A stretch of 64,000 nt of DNA from the NCBI GenBank assembly GCA_902622875.1, contig CACNRW010000002.1:89535-153534 (forward strand). Reading direction: 5' to 3'. This DNA is from an uncultured SAR116 cluster alpha proteobacterium. Its GTDB lineage: Bacteria; Pseudomonadota; Alphaproteobacteria; Puniceispirillales; Marisalimonadaceae. Under the pieces are notes generated by a model. The model did not search any database and was not told the origin of the DNA. It was given only the letters and a program-made list of their open reading frames with translations. The translations under genes were made by a program, and so were the position numbers. Shown in pieces: positions 8,944 to 17,410 of the stretch (position 1 is its first letter; every line of letters starts with the position of its first letter).

Positions 8944-9582
8944 TTAATTAATTTCTCCACGTTCTATTACAAAAGATTTATCGAGCATTCCCTCATAGTG
9001 TCCTGCATTACTTTCTGCAATGAGGGTTGTTACACCTTCTTTTTTTAAATCATTTAATATATCGATTATTCTTTTGGCTAATGCTGGTGCAATTCCTTCA
9101 GACGGTTCATCTAATAATAACAATTTGCTTCCAACCATTAGAGCTCTAGATAACGCTATAAGTTTTTGTTGACCACCTGATAGACTTGTTGAAGGCCTGT
9201 CTTTTAGTTCTAAAGCTTCAGGAATAATTTTATAAATCCATTCTAATCTGTTTTTCCAATCTAATATGTTAGTTGCCCAAACAGGTGTTAAAATATTTTC
9301 TTCTGCAGACATAGATGGTATCAACTTTCTATCTTCAGGCATATATCCAATTGAGAGGTAGGCTCTTTTTTGAGAAGGAAGTTTTATTAATTCATTTTCT
9401 TCAAATATTAATTCACCAGATTTAATTGGAAGTATACCCATTATTGCTCGTAACAACGTAGTCTTTCCAGCTCCATTTCTCCCAATCAAACCAACCATTT
9501 GGCCTTTCTGCAGGTCTAAAGAAACATCTTTAAGGATTTCAATTAGTCCAATATTTACATTTATTTTATTAATTTTTAACAT
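8944..9582 (-). CDS. livF: Branched-chain amino acid-type ABC transporter ATP-binding protein LivF
   Basis: This 212-residue ATPase is one of two nucleotide-binding subunits of the Liv-type importer. It shows Walker A GRNGAGKTTLL (35-45), signature LSGGQQK and Walker B LLLLDEPSEG. At 212 residues it is about 20 shorter than usual LivF at the C terminus, ending ERGEIN. It lies in livH-livM-livG-livF order with the other subunits. The transported compound is probably the substrate of the surrounding catabolic genes. Confidence 0.9.
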   Translation of the reverse strand: MLKINKINVNIGLIEILKDVSLDLQKGQMVGLIGRNGAGKTTLLRAIMGILPIKSGELIFEENELIKLPSQKRAYLSIGYMPEDRKLIPSMSAEENILTPVWATNILDWKNRLEWIYKIIPEALELKDRPSTSLSGGQQKLIALSRALMVGSKLLLLDEPSEGIAPALAKRIIDILNDLKKEGVTTLIAESNAGHYEGMLDKSFVIERGEIN

Positions 9583-9610
9583 AATTAAAAAATCCCAGTA
9601 TCGTATCCTT

Positions 9611-10360
9611 TTAATGTCCTAAAACGTATTCAATAACCTTTTTATCCGATAATGCTTCCTTCGGAGGTGCATCACATATAATTTCTCCTTGATAGAAAGC
9701 AATAACGCGATCTACATATCTTTCAACAATTTCCATATCATGTTCAACAAATAATACAGAAGTTTCAGTTTGTTTTAAGGCAGCAATTACGATATCCATG
9801 ATCCCAAACTTTTCTTCAACTGAGACACCTGAGGTTGGTTCGTCTAGTAATATGACTTTAGGATTTCCAACCACAGCCATGGCAATATCTAATAATTTTC
9901 TTATTCCTTGAGATAGTGTACTAACTATATTGTTACTTTGATCCAAAATTTTATATAATTCTAAAATTTTATCACATTCTTTAGAAATTTCATCATCAGC
10001 TATTGGATCTAACAGTGCTTTTCCATTTTTCTTTGATAGAGACATTGCTATCATTAGATTTTGCTTAACTGACATTGTCATAAAAACTTGACTTATTTGA
10101 AACGACCTACATAAGCCAATATGAGTTGCGTTTCTAGGCTCTATTCCTGTTATATCTTCTCCTAAAAACTCTATTTTACCACTAGTAGGTTTCAAATAAC
10201 CTGTGATCATATTTACAAAAACAGTCTTACCAGCACCATTTGCACCAATTATACCTACAATCTCACCTTGATTAATTGAAACATTAATATCTTTAGCAGC
10301 AATAATTCCAGAAAAAGATTTGTTTAAGTCAGAAGCTTTTAATACCGTATCATTTGACAT
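9611..10360 (-). CDS. livG: Branched-chain amino acid-type ABC transporter ATP-binding protein LivG
   Basis: This is the second ATPase of the importer, 249 residues from the chosen start. Walker A is GANGAGKTVF and Walker B is VILLDEPTSG. The signature is LSQGIRK, a common LivG variant of LSGGQ. The open frame runs back to 10489, but that extension lies inside livM and does not look like LivG. The ATG at 10360 gives MSNDTVLKASDLNKSF, the expected beginning, and overlaps livM by 11 bases. Confidence 0.9.
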   Translation of the reverse strand: MSNDTVLKASDLNKSFSGIIAAKDINVSINQGEIVGIIGANGAGKTVFVNMITGYLKPTSGKIEFLGEDITGIEPRNATHIGLCRSFQISQVFMTMSVKQNLMIAMSLSKKNGKALLDPIADDEISKECDKILELYKILDQSNNIVSTLSQGIRKLLDIAMAVVGNPKVILLDEPTSGVSVEEKFGIMDIVIAALKQTETSVLFVEHDMEIVERYVDRVIAFYQGEIICDAPPKEALSDKKVIEYVLGH

Positions 10361-11312
10361 TTTTTTTCTTTCCATAATTGAAAACTTTTTCGATGACGGA
10401 CCATATACCTCCTGGAAAAAAGAAAATGATTGCAAGCAATGTGCCTCCCACAATAGCAGCCCAAGCCTGTGGTGCCCATTCAAAAGCATAAGTTCTTATA
10501 AATTCAAATATAATAGCACCTATAAATGGGGCTAAAATATTTCCCCATCCAGACATAATTGTAATAAACACTAACTCACCAGAAACATTCCAGTTAACCA
10601 TAGAATCAGGATCAACTTGACCTAAACTTGCTGCCATTAGTCCACCAGCGCCACCTGCCAAACAGGCTGACATTACATATTTAATATGAATCGCTTTTTG
10701 AACAGAATAACCTAAGTATTCAACTCTTATTTCGTTGTCTTGAATGGCAGTAGTTAGATGTCCTAGAGTTGACCTTAGATACGCTTGTATAGAGATCGCA
10801 GCACAGATAACAAAAAATGTAATTAAATAAAAGAGGTATTGCCTAGTTAATTCCATCCCTAAAAGTGTAGATGGAGAAATTGACATGCCGTCTGTAGATC
10901 CAAGAAACTCAGCTTTTGCTAACAAACCATACAAAACCATTGAAAAAGCAAGAGACAACATTGCAAAGAATATTTCTCTATATTTTCTTAGAATAAATCC
11001 AAGACAAAAACCTAATATGCCTGCAGCAATCACTGCAATTGCAAACCGAAGTAAAATGTCAGTGATACCAAAATATTTTTGACATAACGCTACTGCATAT
11101 GCTCCAAAGCCATAATAGAGCGCATGTCCAAAAGAAACTAAATTTGTTCTCCATAATAGCATAAGACCTAAAATTGCCAATCCTCTGGATAAACCATACA
11201 TAAAGTTGTTTTGCATCCAGTCAGGAAGAACCAAAGAAGATAAAACACACAAAACTATCATAAATGTGATTAAAATTCTTACACTTGTATCTTTAAAAAT
11301 ACCTGTAAACAT
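10350..11312 (-). CDS. livM: ABC transporter permease LivM
   Basis: This 320-residue inner-membrane permease has many hydrophobic segments and the conserved LivM features GHALYYGFGAYAVALC and the EAA-like loop NEIRVEYLGYSVQKAIHIKY. It pairs with LivH to form the membrane channel. The ATG shares one base with the livH stop codon (TAATG), so the permease subunits are translationally coupled. Confidence 0.92.
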   Translation of the reverse strand: MFTGIFKDTSVRILITFMIVLCVLSSLVLPDWMQNNFMYGLSRGLAILGLMLLWRTNLVSFGHALYYGFGAYAVALCQKYFGITDILLRFAIAVIAAGILGFCLGFILRKYREIFFAMLSLAFSMVLYGLLAKAEFLGSTDGMSISPSTLLGMELTRQYLFYLITFFVICAAISIQAYLRSTLGHLTTAIQDNEIRVEYLGYSVQKAIHIKYVMSACLAGGAGGLMAASLGQVDPDSMVNWNVSGELVFITIMSGWGNILAPFIGAIIFEFIRTYAFEWAPQAWAAIVGGTLLAIIFFFPGGIWSVIEKVFNYGKKKNVK

Positions 11313-12208
11313 TAAATTTTCCTTGGTTTTGGTGGTGCAAACAATCCCTCTGGACGAATAATTAAAACAATCGCCATAACGGCAAAAACAACAAAAAGTT
11401 CTAATATAGGAGCTTGATGAACTGCAAAAGCTCTTAATATACCAACAATTAAAGAACCTATTAGAGCACCTGGAATAGACCCCATGCCTCCGATAACCAC
11501 TACCGCAAAGCTTAAGACTACTAGATCAATAGCAAAGCCAGGAGATACAGATGTTGTTGGAGCTACATAAGCCCCTCCTAGAGCACCTAAAATAGCACCA
11601 CCAATGAAAGTAACAACATAAACTTTAGTTACATCAATACCCATTGCCACGCTTATTTCCCTGTCGTATATAACAGATTGAAGAAGCTTACCCCATTTTG
11701 TTTTTGTTAGGCCATACCAACATGCAAATGCAACTATTGAAGCAAGAAGTATAAGAGTAAGCTGGTAAACACCTCTGTTTAATCCAACAATGTCAACCCA
11801 ACCAAGCATCATTGCAGGTTGGTAGGGAAGATAAGGGTCAACTCCAAAAGTAATAATAATTAAATCTTCAAAAATTAAAAAAACTCCAAAGGTCGCTAAG
11901 ACTATCAGATGTATATCTTGATTATACATTTTTCGAAGTATAAATCTTTCAATTATGTATCCTAGAACTACGCCAACTAAAATCGCAGAAATTAAAATGG
12001 CTGGCAAGAAAAGAGCCTCTGACAGTTCATTGTCTGTAATAAAGCCAATAGCAAAAGCTGCTGTGTATGCCCCCCACGCATAAAAACTTCCGTGAGCAAC
12101 ATTTAAAATTTTCATTACTCCAAATATAATAGTAAGGCCTAAGCTTACTATAAAAAGGTATGAAGCATAGGTTAGACCATCTAATAAAACGGTTGCCCAA
12201 AATTGCAT
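11312..12208 (-). CDS. livH: ABC transporter permease LivH
   Basis: This 298-residue permease has the LivH hallmarks LGLTIIFGVMKILNVAHGSFYAWGAY near the N terminus and the loop YDREISVAMGIDVTKVYVVTF. A longer frame begins with a TTG at 12229, but the ATG at 12208 has a GGAG site eight bases upstream and gives the usual N terminus, so I prefer it. It is the first permease gene after the intrinsic terminator at 12231-12262. Confidence 0.92.
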   Translation of the reverse strand: MQFWATVLLDGLTYASYLFIVSLGLTIIFGVMKILNVAHGSFYAWGAYTAAFAIGFITDNELSEALFLPAILISAILVGVVLGYIIERFILRKMYNQDIHLIVLATFGVFLIFEDLIIITFGVDPYLPYQPAMMLGWVDIVGLNRGVYQLTLILLASIVAFACWYGLTKTKWGKLLQSVIYDREISVAMGIDVTKVYVVTFIGGAILGALGGAYVAPTTSVSPGFAIDLVVLSFAVVVIGGMGSIPGALIGSLIVGILRAFAVHQAPILELFVVFAVMAIVLIIRPEGLFAPPKPRKI

Positions 12209-12230
12209 TTTAAAACTCCAAAATGGCAAT

Positions 12231-12262
12231 AAAAAAGGATGCTTTAATTAGCATCCTTTTTT
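12231..12262 (-). terminator. Intrinsic terminator between the binding-protein gene and livH
   Basis: A perfect 12-base inverted repeat (AAAAAAGGATGC / GCATCCTTTTTT) encloses an eight-base loop, with A and T tracts on the two sides. It lies 8 bases after the stop of the substrate-binding-protein gene and 23 bases before the livH ATG, all on the minus strand. Such a site would end most transcripts after the binding protein and let fewer continue into the permease genes. Confidence 0.85.
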
Positions 12263-12269
12263 ATAAAAT

Positions 12270-13586
12270 TTATTTACACTTTGCTCCAGGCATTCCAGCA
12301 TTTATCCAGTCTTCGGACTTAGTGCCTGCAGGAGGATAAATACACTCAGGACCGTACATTTTTACTTTTTCAGCTCCAGGTGTTTTACCTTTCTTATTAT
12401 ATTTAGTGAGACCATAGCCGACAGAGTGAACTGCTTGATGACCGCCACCTCTAGCCATAGATATGGTCTCTGTAAAAGATTTAAATTTAATATTTTTCAT
12501 AGCAGCAATCACTTGATCTTGTGTAGGAAACTTGCCTGCTTTTTTCATAGCTTTGTCCATAGCAAATTTATAAGCTAATATTGATCTAGCATATTGGTAT
12601 GATGGACCTAAAGGAAGTGCGTTAAATCTTTTTTTGTATTCACCAATGAACCACAAGTTAAGAGGGTCTTTATTATCTCTAGCTAAAAGTCCAACATTAC
12701 CTCGTGTTCCCATTACAATACCATCAGGAAATTTTTTACCTAGGGCGTCAACAGCTGAACCACCAACTGACGACACAAAGATTTTCTTTTGGAAAAAACC
12801 TCTAACCATAGCTTGCAATGTAAATGCTTCTATATCTCCATTCCAGAAACTTGAGTGAACAACTTTTGCTTTATCAAGTGATAATGCAGATATTTCAGTA
12901 CCATATTGACCAACAAAAAGTTTTGGAAATTGCGGCTTGTCAGATCCTTTGCTATCTGGCGACATTTGTTTCATACCTAATTCAAAAAACTTGTATGAAT
13001 CTTGTCCCCAAGCATAGTTCTGATTAATACCAGTATAATTTTTTTCATTTGGGTACATGTCAACTATGTATCTAGCTGCCGCTAAACTGTCACCAACGGC
13101 ATTTGCTTGAGTTCTAAAAACATGACTTCTTAATTTTTCTTCATATAGTCTTGGAGTTCCACATGTTGAGAACACTGTTAACATTTTCAATTCATCTGCA
13201 ATAGGACCAATTGCCATACAGTTTCCAGAAGAAATATAGCCAATCATTGCATCTACTTTTTGCTTTTCTACAAAATCTCTAAATAGGCCAACTTGTTTAG
13301 TACCACCTCCAGATTCATCGCTGAAAACAGGGTTCATTTTAGCCCCTGCGAATCCTTGAGTATTATAAGGTGCTGGCATTGTTCCATTGTTAATTGCATC
13401 AATAACAATTTGTGCACCTTGTTTTGCAGGAACACCAAAAACACCTGCTGCGGGTCCAGTTAAAAAAGAGACAACACCAACTTTAACAGAATCTTTAGCC
13501 ATAGCTGCTCCTGCAAACAAGCAAGAAGCAACAAGCATTGAAGCTGATGCTATCTTAGTGGTTTTGTTAAATATTTTGATTTCCAT
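12270..13586 (-). CDS. Periplasmic substrate-binding protein of a Liv-type ABC importer
   Basis: This 438-residue precursor has a clear Sec signal peptide (hydrophobic stretch about 14-29, cleavage near AAMA-KD at residue 31). It is followed by a type I periplasmic-binding fold, starting VKVGVVSFLTGPAAGVFG. It captures the ligand for LivHMGF, whose genes follow it. The ATG has a strong GGGAGGT ribosome site. Length is about 60 residues above classic LivK, as in the family members that bind aromatic acids, amides or urea. The ligand cannot be read from the sequence. Confidence 0.9.
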   Translation of the reverse strand: MEIKIFNKTTKIASASMLVASCLFAGAAMAKDSVKVGVVSFLTGPAAGVFGVPAKQGAQIVIDAINNGTMPAPYNTQGFAGAKMNPVFSDESGGGTKQVGLFRDFVEKQKVDAMIGYISSGNCMAIGPIADELKMLTVFSTCGTPRLYEEKLRSHVFRTQANAVGDSLAAARYIVDMYPNEKNYTGINQNYAWGQDSYKFFELGMKQMSPDSKGSDKPQFPKLFVGQYGTEISALSLDKAKVVHSSFWNGDIEAFTLQAMVRGFFQKKIFVSSVGGSAVDALGKKFPDGIVMGTRGNVGLLARDNKDPLNLWFIGEYKKRFNALPLGPSYQYARSILAYKFAMDKAMKKAGKFPTQDQVIAAMKNIKFKSFTETISMARGGGHQAVHSVGYGLTKYNKKGKTPGAEKVKMYGPECIYPPAGTKSEDWINAGMPGAKCK

Positions 13587-13606
13587 AAATACCTCCCATC
13601 AAAAAA

Positions 13607-13615
13607 AATATAACA
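13607..13615 (-). promoter_or_regulatory. Possible extended -10 promoter for the binding-protein gene
   Basis: On the minus strand TGTTATATT (TG-N-TATATT) lies about 21 bases upstream of the ATG at 13586, after a 203-base gap that is the largest within this operon. No good -35 box is seen at normal spacing. The short leader would contain just the strong GGGAGGT ribosome site. Confidence 0.35.
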
Positions 13616-13789
13616 GTTTAATTTAAACTAAGATTTATCAATGGGTCATTCCAAAAAAATAGATAAATTAATACCAATTTAATATTTCCCCACAGTGATT
13701 AGATAAAATTGAACACAGCGATATTGTTAAATCAAGTTAAATTTTCTAATTTCTATTAACACATTAAGTATTGTTTATTCATAAAGCAA

Positions 13790-15106
13790 TCATAATTTCT
13801 GTTCTTTTTTTTCATAGATTTTACAGATCAAAAAACCACCCACTAGCCCCCAAAAAGAAGATCCAACATTTAGAAAAGTTAAGTCTGACATTGTGATTAG
13901 AAAAGACACTAATGCTCCAAATGAAAAGCTTCCTGAAAAAGCAGAAATAAAAGTGTTTTTTAACACTATTAATAAGGCAATTCCTCCTAGAGAAGCTATA
14001 AAACCTGGAGGACAAGATGAAATAAAGCCTGTAAAGAAAGGAGAAAATGTTCCAAAAGCAATACAAAGAAAAGCAAATATAATTCCACTAGTATAGTGTC
14101 CATTAATTGCTGATTTTTTTTTAAATTCTTTAATACCTTCTATAAAGTTTTCTTTACCGTGTTTTTCAATTAAAAGCTGAACTCTCTCTTTCCCAATTAA
14201 CTTATTTGCATCAGCAACCTTAACATTATTTTTACTATCATCGTCAGAAACTATAATACCTGTCACAGGACCAGTTAAGCAAGATGAGACTGTACCAAAA
14301 AAAGAATTTATTATTGAGCCAATACCACATGCAACTGTATATGGCTTGATATAAGTTTTATGCCCAGCAGATCTAAGAATTGCTAATCCTTGACCATTTT
14401 GAATAAATAATACTGTTATTGCTAATGGGATAACTAGTTCAATGTTTGCTTTTAAATTAAATTCAGGAACAAAAATTGTCGGGATTATAGGGCTGAAGTT
14501 CAGGTTATTAAAAACTTCTGGTTGGTTAGAACTAAAAATTATAATAATCCCTACAATTAGAGAGCCAAGTAGAGGAGGGATTATCCTTTGTAATGAGGGT
14601 ATTGCATAAATAATAAAATAAGTGATTGTCATTGAGCCTGATAATATGGGCGTTTCTTTTAGAGAATATAACCAGTTTAAACTAAATTGAAGAAAAATAG
14701 CAGCGACCATTCCCATAACTATTTCAATTGGTATTTTCTTATTTATCCAAGTTAAAATGTTAGTTAATCCAAGAAATGTTAAAAAAATACCGGTAACGAT
14801 ATAAGTGCCAACAATTTCATTAAACGAATAATTTTCTATTGATGAACCAATTAATATTATTCCTGGTATACTCCACATAAATACCAATGGTTGTTTATAC
14901 CAAAAAGAAAAAAAAATACTTATTACGCTATTAATTGCAAATGCTCCAAACAACCAACTTGAAAGTTCTTGATTTGTTAGATCGGTCTTAGTGCCTACAA
15001 GAAGCATTATTGCTACTGGACCAGTAACTGCAAAAAGAAATGCTACGAAGCCATTAGTAATATTTTCTTTAGTAATGTCTTTATAAAAATTTTTGACTAA
15101 ATTCAT
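13790..15106 (-). CDS. BenE-family (benzoate/H+ symporter-like) membrane transporter
   Basis: This 438-residue polytopic membrane protein of about a dozen hydrophobic segments matches the benzoate-symporter family. Features include FAVTGPVAIMLLVG, SSWLFGAFAINSVISIFFSFWYKQPLVFMWSIPG split across two segments, and the late GHYTSGIIFAF and CPPGFIASLGG segments. A TTG at 15121 would add five residues; I chose the ATG at 15106. It lies between the UPF0280 gene and the binding-protein gene, so it probably moves an aromatic or heteroaromatic acid across the inner membrane, in parallel with the ABC importer. Confidence 0.85.
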   Translation of the reverse strand: MNLVKNFYKDITKENITNGFVAFLFAVTGPVAIMLLVGTKTDLTNQELSSWLFGAFAINSVISIFFSFWYKQPLVFMWSIPGIILIGSSIENYSFNEIVGTYIVTGIFLTFLGLTNILTWINKKIPIEIVMGMVAAIFLQFSLNWLYSLKETPILSGSMTITYFIIYAIPSLQRIIPPLLGSLIVGIIIIFSSNQPEVFNNLNFSPIIPTIFVPEFNLKANIELVIPLAITVLFIQNGQGLAILRSAGHKTYIKPYTVACGIGSIINSFFGTVSSCLTGPVTGIIVSDDDSKNNVKVADANKLIGKERVQLLIEKHGKENFIEGIKEFKKKSAINGHYTSGIIFAFLCIAFGTFSPFFTGFISSCPPGFIASLGGIALLIVLKNTFISAFSGSFSFGALVSFLITMSDLTFLNVGSSFWGLVGGFLICKIYEKKEQKL

Positions 15107-15124
15107 AGTTAATTTACTCAATTT

Positions 15125-15979
15125 TTAGTTAAAACTAATTTGTTTTAAACTTGATTCATTCATAATATTTAAATCAGTTGAGTTTTTTTGTACAATACAA
15201 AAACAATCTGACAATTGTATTAATGCTGTATTAATTAAATCTTTTTGAACATAATCTATTGCTGTTTGGTAGCCATTTTTAAGAGCCTCTTTTATTTCAA
15301 TTTTTGTTAATTTTCCGACTTCGACTGTAACCGGCAAATTGTTTAAATCACTGTCTTCATATATAAAATTAGCAGGTTTTTTTTTTATATTTGGATGATC
15401 ATATATGTCAACCGCGTTACCTATCATTGTTGCGGCTGCGTCTGCTATAGCAGCATTTTTGGCTAATACAGTTACAGAATCAGCGATGCCTCTAGAAAAA
15501 CTTTTCCCTCTCCATCCAGATGTGGCGATACCTCTTGAAGAATTTTTATATTTTATTTCTGTAATCATATTTGGAATAGCCGCTAGACTACCTTTCATTG
15601 TTTGGTTTTCATTTAAATAAAATGATATATCTCCTCCATTGTTAACATATGCTTTTTCTAGATGTGTGTCGTCAATTAGAACTTTTAGAATATTATCTGC
15701 AATTGAACCAGCGACAGCGGCCATAGGTGTTATATAAGAGGGTATGAATCGTTCTGCAGCATCTTGCATGCTTTGAGAAATCCTATTATTAAACTTTCTG
15801 TTAAGAACTACTTCTTTTTTCAATAAAGTCAGGTCTAATACAAGTTCTTCTAAAAGTGTTTCAAAATAATTCCTAGCATTCAGATAAGCTAAATTTTTGT
15901 CAATTCCTAAAGCTTCAATAACTATATTTGTAGGACCGTGTTGAAGAAATAACCTATTATCTTCTTCTTTAATTAACAT
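15125..15979 (-). CDS. UPF0280 family protein (ApbE-like fold)
   Basis: This 284-residue protein matches the UPF0280 family, which is related to the flavin transferase ApbE. The conserved core TPMAAVAGSIADNILK and NNGGDISFYL is seen at about 114-165, with GIATSGWRGKSFSRGIADSVTVLA and DAAATMIGNAV further on. The molecular role of UPF0280 is not established. It lies 12 bases after the stop of the 6-hydroxynicotinate-reductase-like gene. That pairing and its fold suggest a role in flavin attachment or maturation of that enzyme, which is inference. Confidence 0.82.
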   Translation of the reverse strand: MLIKEEDNRLFLQHGPTNIVIEALGIDKNLAYLNARNYFETLLEELVLDLTLLKKEVVLNRKFNNRISQSMQDAAERFIPSYITPMAAVAGSIADNILKVLIDDTHLEKAYVNNGGDISFYLNENQTMKGSLAAIPNMITEIKYKNSSRGIATSGWRGKSFSRGIADSVTVLAKNAAIADAAATMIGNAVDIYDHPNIKKKPANFIYEDSDLNNLPVTVEVGKLTKIEIKEALKNGYQTAIDYVQKDLINTALIQLSDCFCIVQKNSTDLNIMNESSLKQISFN

Positions 15980-15991
15980 TAATTAACTTTA

Positions 15992-17410
15992 TTACAGAAA
16001 TGATTTTTTTGAGCCATATTCACCACCTTGTTCTATTACATCTTTTTTTGATCTAATATTATCTGAATGTCCTCCAATTGATTTATATTGATCTTTATCA
16101 ATTGTAAATTCCAACGGAGCAACAATGGCGGGGGTAGGTACATATCCAAATGAATTGTCGGGCATATCAAAAACATCAACCATAAAAGTAATTCCTCCAC
16201 CAGGCCAAATATATGGTTTTGCTCCCCCACAAGTTATATTCGTTTTTTTATTTTTGACTGATTTTGTAAGTTTAATGGGGTTTTTTGTTACTCCTGATCG
16301 CAATGAACCACCAGCTCCACCAACAAACATCACAGTACAGAGAGCAGGCTCACAATTTTCTTCAATCAACTTAACACTAGGTTTTAGATTTTTAGGAATT
16401 ATTTTTTTCTGTGGCTTTAAATTTTTATCTAACTGATAGTAAGCAAAATGTTCACCAGTTGTTGAAACCATTAAAATTGTAAGACCAGGAAAAGCACCTT
16501 TTTTTTCATTCCAGTCTCCTAATATTGTTAATGGATCATCTATGTCGGTTCCACCCCAACCAGTCCCTGGATTTGCAACTTGAAAATATCTTCCGGGTGT
16601 GGATCGTCTTCCTTTAATTGAAATTCCAGTACTTTTCCAGTTTAAAACTTTGCCAGCTTGATGCTCAGATACAACACCAGTAATATGGTCATCTACAACA
16701 ACAACTTCGTCCACAAGGTCTTGCCATTGTGAAGCAAACATTCCAATAGTAGCTGATCCGCATCCAACTCTCATTTTATCTTCTTTCACACCTTCAATTA
16801 TTGGCGATTTTCCTGCTTGAACAATTATACTAAGACCTTCATCAATAGACAATTCGACAGCCTCTTTGTTACACAGTTGCATTAGAGCATTGCAAGTAAG
16901 ACGGCCTTCTAATTTTGATCCACCAGTTAAATGGTCAACTCCACCCAGAGATAACATTTGTGATCCATATTCACTTGTCATAACGTGACCTATTGCTTCA
17001 CCTTTATACCTAACTATTGACCTTTCAGACCCCAGATGTCTATCAGTGTCAATTTTAACCTTTACTCCACAATATGAAAAAATAGCCTCAGTAACGACAG
17101 TTACAAAATCAGTACCTTCTACTTTGCTACTAAAAATAAAGGGGGCAGGTTTATAATCAGGATAGGTGGTACCTGATCCTATTGCTGTAATGAAAGTATC
17201 ATCTTCATGGGTTGTTTCTCCATTCCAATCTGCTCTCAAAAAAGGTTTAACTTTTTCTCCTTTTTCGATTTTATTATTTAAAATTATTAGGGGATCCAGC
17301 CTTATAATTTTACCGTCTTGGTTTGCATATCTATCGCAGGCACCTGACTTGCCATCTGCAATAAAGCATAATATTGGACATGCATCACACCTAATTTTTT
17401 CAGGTTTCAA
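15992..17410 (-). CDS. 6-hydroxynicotinate-reductase-like iron-sulfur protein
   Basis: This 472-residue protein has an N-terminal cysteine cluster (CDACPILC then CDRY, residues 8-27) and resembles 6-hydroxynicotinate reductase. In anaerobic nicotinate degradation that enzyme reduces the hydroxylated pyridine ring to 6-oxo-tetrahydronicotinate. The start is a TTG with GAGG six bases upstream; a later start would remove the cysteine motif. It overlaps the upstream fused molybdenum hydroxylase by 11 bases, matching the order hydroxylase then ring reductase. Family recognition is from memory, so the exact ring substrate remains open. Confidence 0.75.
   Translation of the reverse strand: MKPEKIRCDACPILCFIADGKSGACDRYANQDGKIIRLDPLIILNNKIEKGEKVKPFLRADWNGETTHEDDTFITAIGSGTTYPDYKPAPFIFSSKVEGTDFVTVVTEAIFSYCGVKVKIDTDRHLGSERSIVRYKGEAIGHVMTSEYGSQMLSLGGVDHLTGGSKLEGRLTCNALMQLCNKEAVELSIDEGLSIIVQAGKSPIIEGVKEDKMRVGCGSATIGMFASQWQDLVDEVVVVDDHITGVVSEHQAGKVLNWKSTGISIKGRRSTPGRYFQVANPGTGWGGTDIDDPLTILGDWNEKKGAFPGLTILMVSTTGEHFAYYQLDKNLKPQKKIIPKNLKPSVKLIEENCEPALCTVMFVGGAGGSLRSGVTKNPIKLTKSVKNKKTNITCGGAKPYIWPGGGITFMVDVFDMPDNSFGYVPTPAIVAPLEFTIDKDQYKSIGGHSDNIRSKKDVIEQGGEYGSKKSFL

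Noticed and set aside
10361..10489. Longer LivG reading from 10489
   Set aside because: The extra 43 residues lie inside livM and do not resemble a LivG N terminus; the ATG at 10360 gives the normal start.
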